NCBI GenBank assembly: GCA_039931865.1
Contig: JBDTRB010000001.1
Location: 1-64,000, forward strand
From: JALYUA01 sp039931865
Lineage (GTDB): Bacteria; Acidobacteriota; Thermoanaerobaculia; UBA5066; Gp7-AA6
Direction: 5' to 3'
DNA length: 64,000 nucleotides
The notes beneath the pieces are model-generated. The model was given only the letters and a program-made list of their open reading frames with translations, was not told the origin of the DNA and made no database searches. Positions 44,567-53,403 of the stretch are shown one piece after another (positions within the stretch are counted from its first letter, which is position 1; every line of letters starts with the position of its first letter). The position numbers were made by a program, and so were the translations under genes.

Positions 44567-45090
44567 GCGCTCGATCTCGCCGGGCGGGGGCGGGGGCGGA
44601 CGTTCGGATCCGCGCGCTCTTTTTCGACGTGGACGGCGTGCTCACCGACGGCCGCATCTATCTCGCGGACGACGGAAACGACTTCAAGGTCTTCGACACG
44701 AAGGACGGGCACGGTATCAAGCTGGCCATCGGCGCGGGGATGCGCGTCGCCTGGATCTCCGGCCGCACCTCCCGGGCGACCGCACGCCGGGCTCGGGAGC
44801 TCGGTGTCCGCGACTGCCGCCAGGGCGTCGCACACGATGGGAAGCTCGCCGTTTACGGCGACCTCTGCAGGAAGTTTGGAGTCACGCCGGCGGAGACGGC
44901 GGCGATGGGCGATGACGAGCCCGACATTCCACTGTTGGAAGCGGCGGCGTTCTCCGCCTGCCCCGCCGACGCGGTTCCCGCCGCGCGGAAAGCTGCCGGC
45001 GTGATCCTCAAAAACCGGGGCGGCCGGGGCGCCGTCCGGGAGTTCATCGAGCTCGTGCTGGCGCGCAACGAGCGGCTGGCGAAGACCTGA
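44563..45090 (+). CDS. kdsC: 3-deoxy-manno-octulosonate-8-phosphatase
   Basis: KdsC removes phosphate from KDO-8-phosphate before CMP activation. It is a HAD-type phosphatase of 175 residues with the nucleophile motif LFFDVDGVLTDGRIY (Asp pair near 27-29), KDGHGIKLAIGAG, ISGRTS, and the acidic motif AAMGDDEPDIPLL. The GTG start overlaps kdsD by four bases. It completes, with kdsD, kdsA and kdsB, the KDO pathway encoded in this window. Confidence 0.95.
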   Translation: MSARSRRAGAGADVRIRALFFDVDGVLTDGRIYLADDGNDFKVFDTKDGHGIKLAIGAGMRVAWISGRTSRATARRARELGVRDCRQGVAHDGKLAVYGDLCRKFGVTPAETAAMGDDEPDIPLLEAAAFSACPADAVPAARKAAGVILKNRGGRGAVREFIELVLARNERLAKT

Positions 45091-45115
45091 AACCCGATTC
45101 CCTCCGGAGTCGGGC

Positions 45116-45892
45116 TCAGCTCGACGAAGTATCGCGCCGCTTGAAAATCCACGCCACACCGACTCCCAGGAGATAGAGCGCGATCATCGGAAGGGCGAAC
45201 ACGCACTGCGTCGCGATGTCGGGGGTGGGCGTGATGATCGCGGCGATGATGAAGATGACCAGGACGGCGTACTTGAATTTTTTCATCAGCCAGGCGGGCG
45301 TGACGATTCCGATCCGTGCCAGGAAGAAAATGAAGATCGGCGTCTCGAAACAGAGGCCGAGGCCGAAAATGAGCTTCGACGCCGTCGAGAGGTACTCGTT
45401 GATCGTAATGACGGCGTTGAAGTGGCTGCCGACGTTTCCGACTAAGAACCGCACCACCCCGGGGAAGGCGACGTAGTACGCAAAAGCGCACCCGGCCACG
45501 AAGAACAGGACCCCGAAGATCACGAACGGCCAGATGTATCCGCGCTCGCGGCGGTAGAGCGCGGGCGCGATGAACAGCCACACCTGCCAGAGGATGACGG
45601 GGGACGCCAGGATCACTCCCGCGTACATGGCGACGCGGAAGTACATGAGGAAGGGCTCCGTCATCGTCGTGTAGGAAAGGTTCTGACCGGGGGGAAGGGT
45701 CCGGCGAAGCGGAGCGGCCAGGAAGTCAAAGATCTCCGGAGCCCAGTTCCACGAGACCAGAAACGTCACGAAAACGGCGATGAGGCAGACGATGAGGCGC
45801 TTCCGGAACTCTTCGAGGTGATCGAAGAACCCCATACGGGGAAGCTCTTCCTCCCCCTCGTCGCGGAGCCGGCCCGGCGCGTCTTCGTTCAA
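45116..45892 (-). CDS. tatC: Sec-independent protein translocase TatC
   Basis: TatC is the membrane receptor for twin-arginine signal peptides. It has six hydrophobic helices in about 250 residues. The N-terminus has MGFFDHLEEFRKRLIVCLIAVF and the first loop NLSYTTMTEPFLMYFRVAMY, both family signatures. The TTG at 45892 keeps an acidic leader seen in many homologues; the ATG at 45835 is an alternative with GGAGGA at a long distance. It is 67 bases downstream of tatA. Confidence 0.95.
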   Translation of the reverse strand: MNEDAPGRLRDEGEEELPRMGFFDHLEEFRKRLIVCLIAVFVTFLVSWNWAPEIFDFLAAPLRRTLPPGQNLSYTTMTEPFLMYFRVAMYAGVILASPVILWQVWLFIAPALYRRERGYIWPFVIFGVLFFVAGCAFAYYVAFPGVVRFLVGNVGSHFNAVITINEYLSTASKLIFGLGLCFETPIFIFFLARIGIVTPAWLMKKFKYAVLVIFIIAAIITPTPDIATQCVFALPMIALYLLGVGVAWIFKRRDTSSS

Positions 45893-45959
45893 GCGCGCCG
45901 CGCCGGCCGAAGGAAGTCATGCCCCGGGGAGACCCCCGCGGCGGCCGTCGCGCTCGGGC

Positions 45960-46301
45960 TCAAGCGGGGTGAATCGGACGCGGGTCGGCGGTCGAGGGAG
46001 CGGGATCGCCCAGGGCGACCGAGGCCGGGTCCGCGGGCATGGCGGGAACGGTCTCGGCGGCGGGCGGAGAGATCAGGCTGTTTTGAACGGACGCGACGTG
46101 ATCCTTGACGGCGGCGACCTCCGCCTTGCTCTGCTCGATTTCCGTCTCGATCGTTTTCTTCAGCTCGTCGGACGCTTTCTTGAACTCGGCCAGCCCCTTG
46201 CCGAGGGATTTGCCGATCTCCGGCAGCTTCTTGGGACCGAACACGAGGAGGGCCACGACGAAGATCAAAACCAACTCGGGCATACCGATGGAGCCGAACA
46301 T
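45960..46301 (-). CDS. tatA: Tat translocase subunit TatA/TatB type
   Basis: A 113-residue single-pass protein that assembles the Tat pore. It has MFGSIGMPELVLIFVVALLV, then FGPKKLPEIGKSLGKG (hinge and amphipathic helix), and a charged coiled helix up to about residue 75, ending in a Pro/Ala-rich tail. One TatA-type gene plus tatC is a minimal system. GGGGGA four bases before the ATG fixes the start. Confidence 0.93.
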   Translation of the reverse strand: MFGSIGMPELVLIFVVALLVFGPKKLPEIGKSLGKGLAEFKKASDELKKTIETEIEQSKAEVAAVKDHVASVQNSLISPPAAETVPAMPADPASVALGDPAPSTADPRPIHPA

Positions 46302-46419
46302 GTTTCCCCCTGCGCAGGCGATTCTAACCCCGTGCACGGCGAAGGCCGATTCCCTGCCGATTTCGAAGTCGGCGTGTCAGAATGTGGATTCTCCCAGGCT
46401 CTGGGGGCAGGAGGTTCGA

Positions 46420-48054
46420 GTGAGCCAGCCACGGTCTCGATTACTGGTCTCGATCGCGCTTCTCGCGGCGGCCACCCTTCTCGGTGGGGCGCTCGGGAGC
46501 AAGCTCTTCGCCTCTCCGGAGCGGGAAGTGCCCCCGCTCGATGAGTACGCGGACATCCTGACGACCCTCGGCGAGTGGTCCCCGGAAGCCGTCGCCCCTG
46601 AGAAGTTCGTCTATGCCTCGATCCACGGAATGCTCGCTCGTCTCGACCCGCACACCGCGTTTCTCGAACCCGACGAATACGCGGCGATGCGTGAGAAGCA
46701 GCAGGGCTCGTTCTTCGGTCTCGGCATCCAGATCCAGAAGCGGATGGGCAAGATCACCGTGATCGCCCCGATGGAAGGGACCCCCGCCTACAAAATGGGG
46801 GTCCGCGCCGGAGACGTGATCACTCACATCGAGAGCGAGGAGATCAAGGAAGACGCCTCGACGGACGACGTGGTGAAGAAGCTTCGCGGGCCCAAGGGAA
46901 CCGCCGTCCACATCACGATTCACCGGACCGGCCTGGACGAGCCCCTTCAGATGACGATCACGCGCGCCGAGATCCCCACTCTCTCCGTGCCGTATGCCTT
47001 CATGCTGAATGCGGACACGGGCTACATACTCCTCCGCGATTTCACGCACACTTCCAGTCGCGAGCTGATTGCCGCACTCGGCAAGCTCGAGAAGCTCGGC
47101 ATGAAGAGGCTCGTCCTCGACCTCCGCGGAAACCCGGGGGGCGTGCTGGATCAGGCCGTCGACGTTTCAGACGTCTTCCTCCCCAAGGGCTCCAAGATCG
47201 TCTACACCCGCGGTCGGACTCCCTCGTCGGCCCAGGATTTCTACGCCCCCGGGGACGGTCCCCATTTCGACCGGCCGCTCGTCGTGCTGATCAACCGCGG
47301 CTCCGCGTCGGCCTCCGAGATCGTCGCCGGCGCAATCCAGGACCATGACCGCGGGCTCCTGGTAGGCCAGCGAAGCTGGGGCAAGGGCCTGGTGCAGAGC
47401 GTCTATACGCTGCCCTACGGCGCCGGCCTGGCGCTGACGACCGCGCGCTACTACACGCCCTCCGGCCGCTGGATCCAGAGGGATTACAGCGATCTGCTCG
47501 CCTACGTCAATCCCGAGGACCCGGACGCCGTCGCACCCGCGACCGGAGACGCCGTCGCGGAAGCTCCGCGAACGGCCGGTCAGACGTTCTACACCGACGC
47601 GGGCCGCACCGTGTACGCCGCCGGCGGGATCACCCCCGACGTCGCGATCAAGAGCGGGTTTGCCGAATCGAAGCTCCTTTCGCAGTTTCTCGCCCGCAAC
47701 CTTTTCTTCAATTTCGCGGTCGACTACCTCTCGAAGCACCCCGAGGTGAAGCTGAGCTTCGAAGTCACACCGGAGCTGCGCCAGCAATTCTTCAAGTTCG
47801 CGGAAGCCAGCAAGTTCTCGAGCGTCGAAGAGCTCACGCGCCAGTGGGAGGCTGAACCGAAACGTTCCATCGTGGACCTCGCCGTGAAGGTCGAGATGGT
47901 GAACGCGAAGTTCGGGCTCGAGGCCGGCCGCAAGGCGCAGTCCGAGGGTGACACGCAGCTCCAGAAGGGGCTCGCGATGTTCGATGAGGCGGCGAGAATT
48001 GCCGCGCTCCCGAAGAAGCCGGCACCCGCGCGGGCGGCGAAACAGGGCAGCTAA
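46420..48054 (+). CDS. Carboxyl-terminal processing protease (S41)
   Basis: A 544-residue periplasmic S41 peptidase that degrades or trims proteins from their C-termini. It has an N-terminal membrane anchor (LLVSIALLAAATLLGGALG), a PDZ domain (GSFFGLGIQIQKRMGKITV...YKMGVRAGDVITHIES, about 90-165), and the catalytic Ser-Lys dyad in NRGSASASEIVAGA and GQRSWGKGLVQS (about 290-325). About 150 extra C-terminal residues are helical. The GTG start has GGAGG six bases upstream. It is divergent from tatA. Confidence 0.95.
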   Translation: MSQPRSRLLVSIALLAAATLLGGALGSKLFASPEREVPPLDEYADILTTLGEWSPEAVAPEKFVYASIHGMLARLDPHTAFLEPDEYAAMREKQQGSFFGLGIQIQKRMGKITVIAPMEGTPAYKMGVRAGDVITHIESEEIKEDASTDDVVKKLRGPKGTAVHITIHRTGLDEPLQMTITRAEIPTLSVPYAFMLNADTGYILLRDFTHTSSRELIAALGKLEKLGMKRLVLDLRGNPGGVLDQAVDVSDVFLPKGSKIVYTRGRTPSSAQDFYAPGDGPHFDRPLVVLINRGSASASEIVAGAIQDHDRGLLVGQRSWGKGLVQSVYTLPYGAGLALTTARYYTPSGRWIQRDYSDLLAYVNPEDPDAVAPATGDAVAEAPRTAGQTFYTDAGRTVYAAGGITPDVAIKSGFAESKLLSQFLARNLFFNFAVDYLSKHPEVKLSFEVTPELRQQFFKFAEASKFSSVEELTRQWEAEPKRSIVDLAVKVEMVNAKFGLEAGRKAQSEGDTQLQKGLAMFDEAARIAALPKKPAPARAAKQGS

Positions 48055-48130
48055 ACGTCGCTGCCGCTCGCTGCGGGATCTGCCTTCGCCGTGTGCGGCG
48101 AAGGCACCGGCGGGCGGGTCGGCCGGATGC
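48055..48130 (+). repeat. Stop-abutting REP-like repeat, copy B
   Basis: It starts directly after the stop codon of the S41 protease gene and aligns along its whole length with the element at 1-73 (both end GGTCGGCCGGATGC or GCTCGGCCGGATGC). It carries the hairpin TGCCTTCGCC/GGCGAAGGCA. Confidence 0.7.
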
Positions 48131-48195
48131 GGCCTCCACCGCCCGCCTGATCCCTCCGTTCGCTCTCGCTCCCGCTTAGCCACCACCGTGGTGAA

Positions 48196-48240
48196 ACCTC
48201 CCTCTCCCCGCGATCGGGGAGAGGGCCGGGGTGAGGGGCC
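48196..48240. repeat. REP-type palindrome CCCTCTCCC...GGGAGAGGG
   Basis: A near-perfect palindrome, CCCTCTCCCCGCGATCGGGG continuing AGAGGG, plus GCCGGGGTGAGGGG. This motif is widespread in intergenic DNA of many proteobacteria and others. The surrounding 48131-48464 contains no gene that I can support. Confidence 0.75.
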
Positions 48241-48464
48241 CCGCAGGGAGTTGGTGTGGCTTCGCCGGGCAGATGGCTGCGCCGCTCACTCCGACTCCGG
48301 GAAACCGGCGTCTTCTCCTTGGTTTCCTTGAGAGCCGCTCGCGCCATTTCTGTGGCCCGATCCATGCACCGCCGCGGACCTTGGCTTTTCCGGGGGCGCT
48401 GCGCACCAATACCCGCAACTCCCGCGTGCCGCAGGCCGAGGATCTCCCGGCCGCCGCGAGGCGA

Positions 48465-48981
48465 TGCCGGAAGAAGTTCCGTCGATTCTTTCCGGGAGGA
48501 TTTCGCGACGAGACCTATCTCGACTGGGAGCGCAACTACAAGGCGGCCGCGCACGATCAGTGGGAGCAGTCGCTCGGGCACGATCAGTACCGGACGCTTT
48601 TGAAGGCGGGCCGTTTCGAAGAGATCGCGGCGCTCGCGGTCCGGATCGAGTCGAAGACCAACCTCCTGTTCTCGTTCGAGAAGATGGCTCTCCGGGACGC
48701 CGTCAAGCCGGCCGCGGGAGCGCGGCTCTTCGCGGAAGGGCTGTACGAATTTCTCCACGGCGACCGGAATCCGGAAAAGAGCTTCGAGCGATGGTGCGCC
48801 GTCGTCGGCTCGCTCCCCCGGCGGCAGACCCGGGTTCTCACGTGGCCGGTCGTCACGGTCTTCGGAGAGCCGCCTGAAATTCGCCGGCCGGGTCCGATCA
48901 GATTTAAAGGACCTGCGGCCGAAAGACATGATCGACCTCCAGTCCTTCCTCTGGGTGCAGGGGTCGGACGAGTACGCCTGA
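48465..48981 (+). pseudogene. Decayed conserved hypothetical gene, internal deletion and frameshift
   Basis: One frame (48465 to about 48880) reads KKFRRFFPGGFRDETYLDWE, NYKAAAHDQWEQ, RIESKTNLLFSFEKMALRDA, and RRQTRVLTWPVVTVFG. A second frame then reads LKFAGRVRSDLKDLRPKDM and IDLQSFLWVQGSDEYA before TGA at 48979-48981. I recall full homologues in which about 40 more residues lie between these two parts, so a deletion with frameshift is inferred. No start codon in the right frame precedes the first part. Function of the family is unknown to me. Confidence 0.6.
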
Positions 48982-49040
48982 CCGTCGCCTCCGCTCACTC
49001 CGGGACGTGCCGTTCGCCGTGCGCGAACCGCACCGGCGAG
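48982..49040 (+). repeat. Stop-abutting REP-like repeat, copy C
   Basis: It starts directly after the TGA of the decayed gene with CCGTCGCCTCCGCTCACT, the same start as the copy at 1-73, and holds GTGCCGTTCGC / GCGCGAACCGCAC. Beyond it, 49041-49260 shows nothing recognisable. Confidence 0.65.
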
Positions 49041-49260
49041 TCCCATTCGACTTCGGGCTCGACCGCTCGCCTCCTTCCCGCCGGCTCCCGCTTCGCCTCC
49101 CTTTCGACGACGGGCACCTGTGCTCCTGTTCCGCTCCTCACCGCGCGCGCCGACGGCCGGGTGAAGGGGAGATTTTGGCTGAGACGGTCCTGGGGGCCGA
49201 CTGACCCCTGACCCGACCCGTCCGGCCGCTGACCTTCGCCGGGGGGCGCGGTGTCGACGC

Positions 49261-49296
49261 CGCAAAAACAAGAACCCCGCCGTGGCGGGGCTCTTG
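49261..49296 (-). terminator. Rho-independent terminator
   Basis: On the minus strand AGAGCCCCGCCACGGCGGGGTT forms a strong GC stem (AGCCCCGCC/GGCGGGGTT) followed by CTTGTTTTTG. It lies just after the end of the Ig-like secreted protein gene. Confidence 0.85.
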
Positions 49297-49315
49297 AGAG
49301 GAACCGAGAGGGTCC

Positions 49316-51100
49316 CTAACTCTTGATGAGCGAGTTGTTGACCACCACGAATTTGCGCCGGCCGATCTCGGTCCTGCGCGGGGCGACGCCGCCCGGGTTG
49401 TCGTAGGCGTAGATCACCAGGTCGTGCTCCGTGTCCGTCATGTGCGTCGTGTCGATCGGGAAGAAGAAACCGACGTCCGGGGTCGGGACGCGGATGTCGT
49501 TGTCCGGTACGTCCGGGCGGTACAGCCCGTAGGTTCCGGAGGGGACGTCGAGGGTCGCCAGAACCTGACCGTCGACGTCGAGCTCCAGGCGGGAGATCCC
49601 GCCGTCGAAGTCATAGGCCCAGCCGGAGACGAGGAACGTCTGGTTGATGAACTGGTACTCGTACGGAGAGTCGACGTACCCGAACGCCGGCCGGTCGGGG
49701 TTGATGTTGGAGAGGTCGCAGAGGATGTCGACCGACATGGCCGCGATCTGGATGACCGTCGCCTCGTCGTCGCCGACCCGCAGAGCGAGAGTGTGCTTGC
49801 CCGAGTTGGTCAGTCCGGTCACCTGGGCGCCTCCGGCCGCGGCCGGGATCACCACCTGCAGGAGGCCGGTGGACGAGTCCTGCTGGAGGGCGAACGCGAA
49901 GTTGAAGCCGGCGTTGTCCGCGTTCACGTAACCCGAATAGGCGCGCGCGACGTCGGGGCGATTGACGCCGTAGCAGTTCAGGAGCGCCGTCCCCAGCCGG
50001 ACGCAGTCCCGGCGGCTGTTGGAGATCGGCTCGCCATCCAGGAGCAGCTCGACGTAGGCGACCTGGCCCTTGTCCAGCCGCGATCCCGTGTCGAGGGCCC
50101 AGCCCTTGACGATGTTGCTGAAGAAGGAGACCGGGAGAGCTGGAGTTCCGCTCGGGCCCGGCGGGAAGCACGGGGACGGGCAGACGTTCGGGGGCGGCAC
50201 GATCGTGAAGGGTGGCTGGCAGTTCAGCGAAGCCTTGTCGAGGGGAAAGTCGATCCTCCCGAAAGGCGCCAGATTGCTGCCGTTGTTGATGATCTGGACG
50301 GTACGCGTGCCGATCACTCTTGCCGTTCCAGTCGAGTCCGTGACGCGCACCGAGAAGACGTGCACGCCATTTAAAAGCTTCGTCGTGTCGACGTTGGCGA
50401 CGAATCCCGAAAAGAGCGCGAACGGCACGTCGGGAAACGCGGCGGCTACGTCGGGCCGGGTCGTCCCGTAGGTGGCGGTCTGCGGGTTCGTCCCCCCGGA
50501 GCGGCCGCGGCCGGCGTCGCCGACCCGTCCGATCGCTCCCGCGACGATCTGGCCGTCTACCAGAAAGTCGATGTGGTCGATCCCCTGATCATCGAGGGCC
50601 CATCCCACGATCGGGTAGGAGCCGTTGGCCCCCTCGGTCACGTTGTCGGCGGGCGTGTCGATGTATCCGAAGGCCGCCTGGTTGATCGTATTGTCGACGA
50701 TGACCGAGACGGGCCCGAGGGTGAAGGTGCTGCCCGACGATTCGGTCACGCGGATCGAGATCGAGTGGGTGCCGTTCGAGAGCGATCGCGTGTAAAACGA
50801 GGTGATGTACCCCGGTTTGGGCGTCGCGCTGTTGGCGTAGTTCGGAAACGCGTTCAGAACGTCGATGCGCGGCAGGTTGAAATCCGCCGTGTTCGTGGGG
50901 AGGGAGTTGCCGTCGACGAACAGATCGATCCGGTCGACCTTGTTGAAGTCGAGAACCCACCCTGCGACGCGAACGACGCCGGAGACCCGCTGCCCCGCCG
51001 TGGGCTCGTCGATGACTCCGATCGGCTGCGCGGCCGCCAGTGCGGACATGAGCAGACCGGCTCCCGCCAGAAGCGCCAGATGCCGGGGCGCCGTCTTCAT
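49316..51100 (-). CDS. Secreted protein with four Ig-like RPDV modules
   Basis: I do not recognise a named function. The 594-residue product has a signal peptide (LALLAGAGLLMSALAAA) and four tandem modules of about 110-150 residues. Each has a GxIDxP or GYVDSP start, VxGWALD or VSGWAYD, a VDG strand, a (Y)GxxRPDV motif followed by a Pro/Ser turn, and an HxxxxRVxD strand near its end. The pattern suggests repeated Ig-like or cadherin-like beta-sandwiches in a surface or extracellular protein. Ribosome-binding site GGGAGGA, promoter and terminator are all present, so it is a complete single-gene unit. Confidence 0.75.
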   Translation of the reverse strand: MKTAPRHLALLAGAGLLMSALAAAQPIGVIDEPTAGQRVSGVVRVAGWVLDFNKVDRIDLFVDGNSLPTNTADFNLPRIDVLNAFPNYANSATPKPGYITSFYTRSLSNGTHSISIRVTESSGSTFTLGPVSVIVDNTINQAAFGYIDTPADNVTEGANGSYPIVGWALDDQGIDHIDFLVDGQIVAGAIGRVGDAGRGRSGGTNPQTATYGTTRPDVAAAFPDVPFALFSGFVANVDTTKLLNGVHVFSVRVTDSTGTARVIGTRTVQIINNGSNLAPFGRIDFPLDKASLNCQPPFTIVPPPNVCPSPCFPPGPSGTPALPVSFFSNIVKGWALDTGSRLDKGQVAYVELLLDGEPISNSRRDCVRLGTALLNCYGVNRPDVARAYSGYVNADNAGFNFAFALQQDSSTGLLQVVIPAAAGGAQVTGLTNSGKHTLALRVGDDEATVIQIAAMSVDILCDLSNINPDRPAFGYVDSPYEYQFINQTFLVSGWAYDFDGGISRLELDVDGQVLATLDVPSGTYGLYRPDVPDNDIRVPTPDVGFFFPIDTTHMTDTEHDLVIYAYDNPGGVAPRRTEIGRRKFVVVNNSLIKS

Positions 51101-51127
51101 TCGCTATCCTCCCGAAAAAGTAAGAAA

Positions 51128-51156
51128 AGAATGGCCAAATTTCTGCGGAAAGTCAA
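51128..51156 (-). promoter_or_regulatory. Possible promoter of the Ig-like protein gene
   Basis: TTGACT (-35), 17-base spacer and CATTCT (-10) on the minus strand, in an AT-rich divergent region (51101-51240). The -35 is good and the -10 weak. Confidence 0.4.
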
Positions 51157-51306
51157 GTGTTCGAAGATGTTCGCCTCATTTTTTTAGGCAAAAGCGCTTC
51201 TGAAATGCTAAAACTTGGTGGCAAACCGATGTTCGTGCCCTCCCCTTTTCCGTTGGTCCCGGCCTCCCGAGCCGGCCGCCGGGCCACGGCCGGAGGCTAG
51301 GCGCGC

Positions 51307-52329
51307 ATGCGTCCGTTCTGGAGATCTCGCGCGGCGCAGGTGGCCCTGTCCCTCCTTCTCGCGGGGGTGCTGCTCTTCCTTTTTCTCCGACAGGTCCGTT
51401 TCAAAGAGCTCGGCGCCGCGCTTGCGGCCGTTTCCCCCGGGTGGGTCTTCGGCGCAACGGCGATCGCCATTTCGACATTCGGGCTGCGAGCCATCCGCTG
51501 GACGTGGCTGCTCCGCCCGCTCGCGCGCGTCCCGTTCCTTCCCGCGTTTGCCGCGACCTCCGTCGGATTTGCCGCCAACAACCTCCCGGGAAAGGTGGGC
51601 GAGGTCCTGCGGCCGGCGTTCCTCGCGCGGTCGCGACGCCTGCCGTTTTCGCCGCTTCTCGCCTCGATCGTGCTCGAGCGGGTCTTAGACGGCGTTTCGG
51701 TGGTCGTCTTCTTCGCCATCGCGATGGCCGCCGGCCTTCCCCGAGCCGGCGGGCTCGGACAGCTCGCCTTCCCCGCCGTCTTCATGGTCGGGGCCGTCGG
51801 CGTCGTCGTCTTCGCTGTCTTCCAGCGCGCCCGAACCGAGGCGCTGCTCGACCTCATCTGGCGCCGCCTCCCGATACGGATGCAGCCCCGGCTGCGTTCC
51901 TTCGCGGGATCGTTCATCGACGGCTTCGCCACACTGCGCGACCCCGCGCTCTTCATCCTGGTCGCGGCGGGATCTCTCGCGATGTGGTTCGTGATCAACG
52001 TTCAGGTCGCGGCACTCTTCCGCGCGTTCCATCTGCCGCTGCCCTTCTCCGCCGCTTTCGTGGTCACGACGTTCGCGGTGCTCGGCCTGATGGTCCCGAC
52101 CCCGGGGGGGCTCGGCTCGTACCACGTCGCCGTCCAGTTCGCGCTGACCTACTTCTACGGGGTGAACGTCGCGACGGCGTCTGCCGTGGCTCTCCTCGCG
52201 CACGCGATCTCGTTCGTGCCCATCACGCTGATCGGACTCGTTTTCCTTCTCGCCGCTCCGGCAGCCGAGACCACCGTTCCGGACGCGGGCGCTCGCGTGC
52301 CCCCGCCTCCGGACGGTCCCCGGGGCTGA
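51307..52329 (+). CDS. Flippase-like membrane protein (LPG synthase TM / UPF0104 family)
   Basis: A 340-residue integral membrane protein with about eight helices. It shows AIRWTWLLRPL, the loop AANNLPGKVGEVLRPAFLARS (about 96-116), SIVLERVLDGVSVVVF, and PTPGGLGSYHVAVQFAL, the hallmarks of the lysylphosphatidylglycerol synthetase TM region. Without the C-terminal aminoacyltransferase domain it cannot be MprF. Family members are thought to move lipids or lipid-linked sugars. It lies 38 bases before nrdR. Confidence 0.88.
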   Translation: MRPFWRSRAAQVALSLLLAGVLLFLFLRQVRFKELGAALAAVSPGWVFGATAIAISTFGLRAIRWTWLLRPLARVPFLPAFAATSVGFAANNLPGKVGEVLRPAFLARSRRLPFSPLLASIVLERVLDGVSVVVFFAIAMAAGLPRAGGLGQLAFPAVFMVGAVGVVVFAVFQRARTEALLDLIWRRLPIRMQPRLRSFAGSFIDGFATLRDPALFILVAAGSLAMWFVINVQVAALFRAFHLPLPFSAAFVVTTFAVLGLMVPTPGGLGSYHVAVQFALTYFYGVNVATASAVALLAHAISFVPITLIGLVFLLAAPAAETTVPDAGARVPPPPDGPRG

Positions 52330-52354
52330 GATGGCCGACAGGGGCGGCACGCGA

Positions 52355-52360
52355 TACTCT
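52355..52360 (+). promoter_or_regulatory. -10-like TACTCT box before nrdR
   Basis: TACTCT ends seven bases before the nrdR ATG and no Shine-Dalgarno is present. Candidate leaderless start. Confidence 0.3.
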
Positions 52361-52367
52361 TGGGGCA

Positions 52368-52841
52368 ATGCGTTGCCCTTTCTGCGGGGGAGGAGACGAC
52401 CGGGTCGTGGACTCCCGCGAAGGACGCGACGGAGAAGTGATCCGGCGCCGGCGGGAGTGCGTCTCCTGCGGCCGCCGATTCACCTCATACGAAACGATCG
52501 AAGAGATCCCCTACATGGTGGTGAAGAACGACGGGCGGCGAGAGAGCTTCGACCGCAAAAAGCTTCGCGGCGGGCTCGTGAAGGCAGTCGAGAAGAGACC
52601 CGTCGCGCCGGCGAAGCTCGACGCGATCGTGGACGAAATCGAGACGCGCCTGCACGATTCGGAAGAGCGCGAAATCGCGACCAGCCAGATCGGATCCGTC
52701 GTGATGGAGCGGCTCCGGGAGCTCGACAAGGTCGCCTACGTCCGCTTTGCCTCGGTCTACCGGAAGTTCGAAGACGTGGATGAATTCCTTCACGAGCTGA
52801 AGGACCTGATCGGCCGCGCGGAAACGAAAACCTCCGGATAG
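52368..52841 (+). CDS. nrdR: Transcriptional repressor NrdR
   Basis: NrdR represses ribonucleotide reductase genes in response to ATP/dATP. The 157-residue protein has the N-terminal zinc ribbon CPFCGGGDDRVVDSRE...CVSCGRRFTSYE and an ATP-cone with VVKNDGRRESFDRKKLRGGL and VAYVRFASVYRKFEDVDEF. No ribonucleotide reductase is in this window, so its targets lie elsewhere. Confidence 0.97.
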   Translation: MRCPFCGGGDDRVVDSREGRDGEVIRRRRECVSCGRRFTSYETIEEIPYMVVKNDGRRESFDRKKLRGGLVKAVEKRPVAPAKLDAIVDEIETRLHDSEEREIATSQIGSVVMERLRELDKVAYVRFASVYRKFEDVDEFLHELKDLIGRAETKTSG

Positions 52842-52855
52842 GAGACACCGATCGT

Positions 52856-53329
52856 ATGAGACGTTCCGGAAAGTTCTACGGCCCCATGGTCGAGCTCTCC
52901 CGCCTCCAGAGCGAGTTGAACCGCCTCTTTGCGACGTTCGTCGAGAGCAACCAGGGCACCGCGACGACCGCGACCTCGTGGGATCCGAACGTCGACGTGA
53001 TGGACGACGGACAGAGGCTTCGGATCTTGATCGAGGTGCCGGGCGTCGACGCCGAAGACGTGCGGGTCACGGTGAGAGGCCGCGTGCTGACCGTCCGGGG
53101 CACCAAGAGAGGCCGCACGCGATCGCGCGAAGGCATCCGATTCTTCTGCATGGAGCGCTACTTCGGAGGCTTCGTCAAATCAGTCGCGCTTCCCCGCGCG
53201 GTGAACACGCACCAGGCGAACACGGTGCTCCGGGAAGGTCTTCTCGAGATCGTGCTTCCTCACGTTCCGGACCAGAGAGAGAAGGAAACCGAGATTCCCG
53301 TCCGCGCCGAAGAGGAGCGGCGGGAATGA
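52856..53329 (+). CDS. Hsp20 family small heat-shock protein
   Basis: A 157-residue alpha-crystallin-type holdase that binds unfolding proteins. The ACD domain spans about 40-140 with WDPNVDVMDDGQRLRILIEV, PGVDAEDVRVTVRGRVLTV, and the strand ANTVLREGLLEIVLPH. The C-terminal ETEIPVR stands in for the IxI motif. AGGAGA precedes the ATG. It lies directly before lon, a natural pairing of holdase and protease. Confidence 0.93.
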   Translation: MRRSGKFYGPMVELSRLQSELNRLFATFVESNQGTATTATSWDPNVDVMDDGQRLRILIEVPGVDAEDVRVTVRGRVLTVRGTKRGRTRSREGIRFFCMERYFGGFVKSVALPRAVNTHQANTVLREGLLEIVLPHVPDQREKETEIPVRAEEERRE

Positions 53330-53403
53330 GCGGGTCCGTTTCCCGATTTTCAACTGCCATAACCACGAGTCCCCGACAGAGGACAGAACGGAACGTCTGA
53401 ACC

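Noticed and set aside
48176..48418. Minus-strand frame containing PLTPALSP-like sequence
   Set aside because: This is the known false translation of the CCCTCTCCC palindromic repeat.
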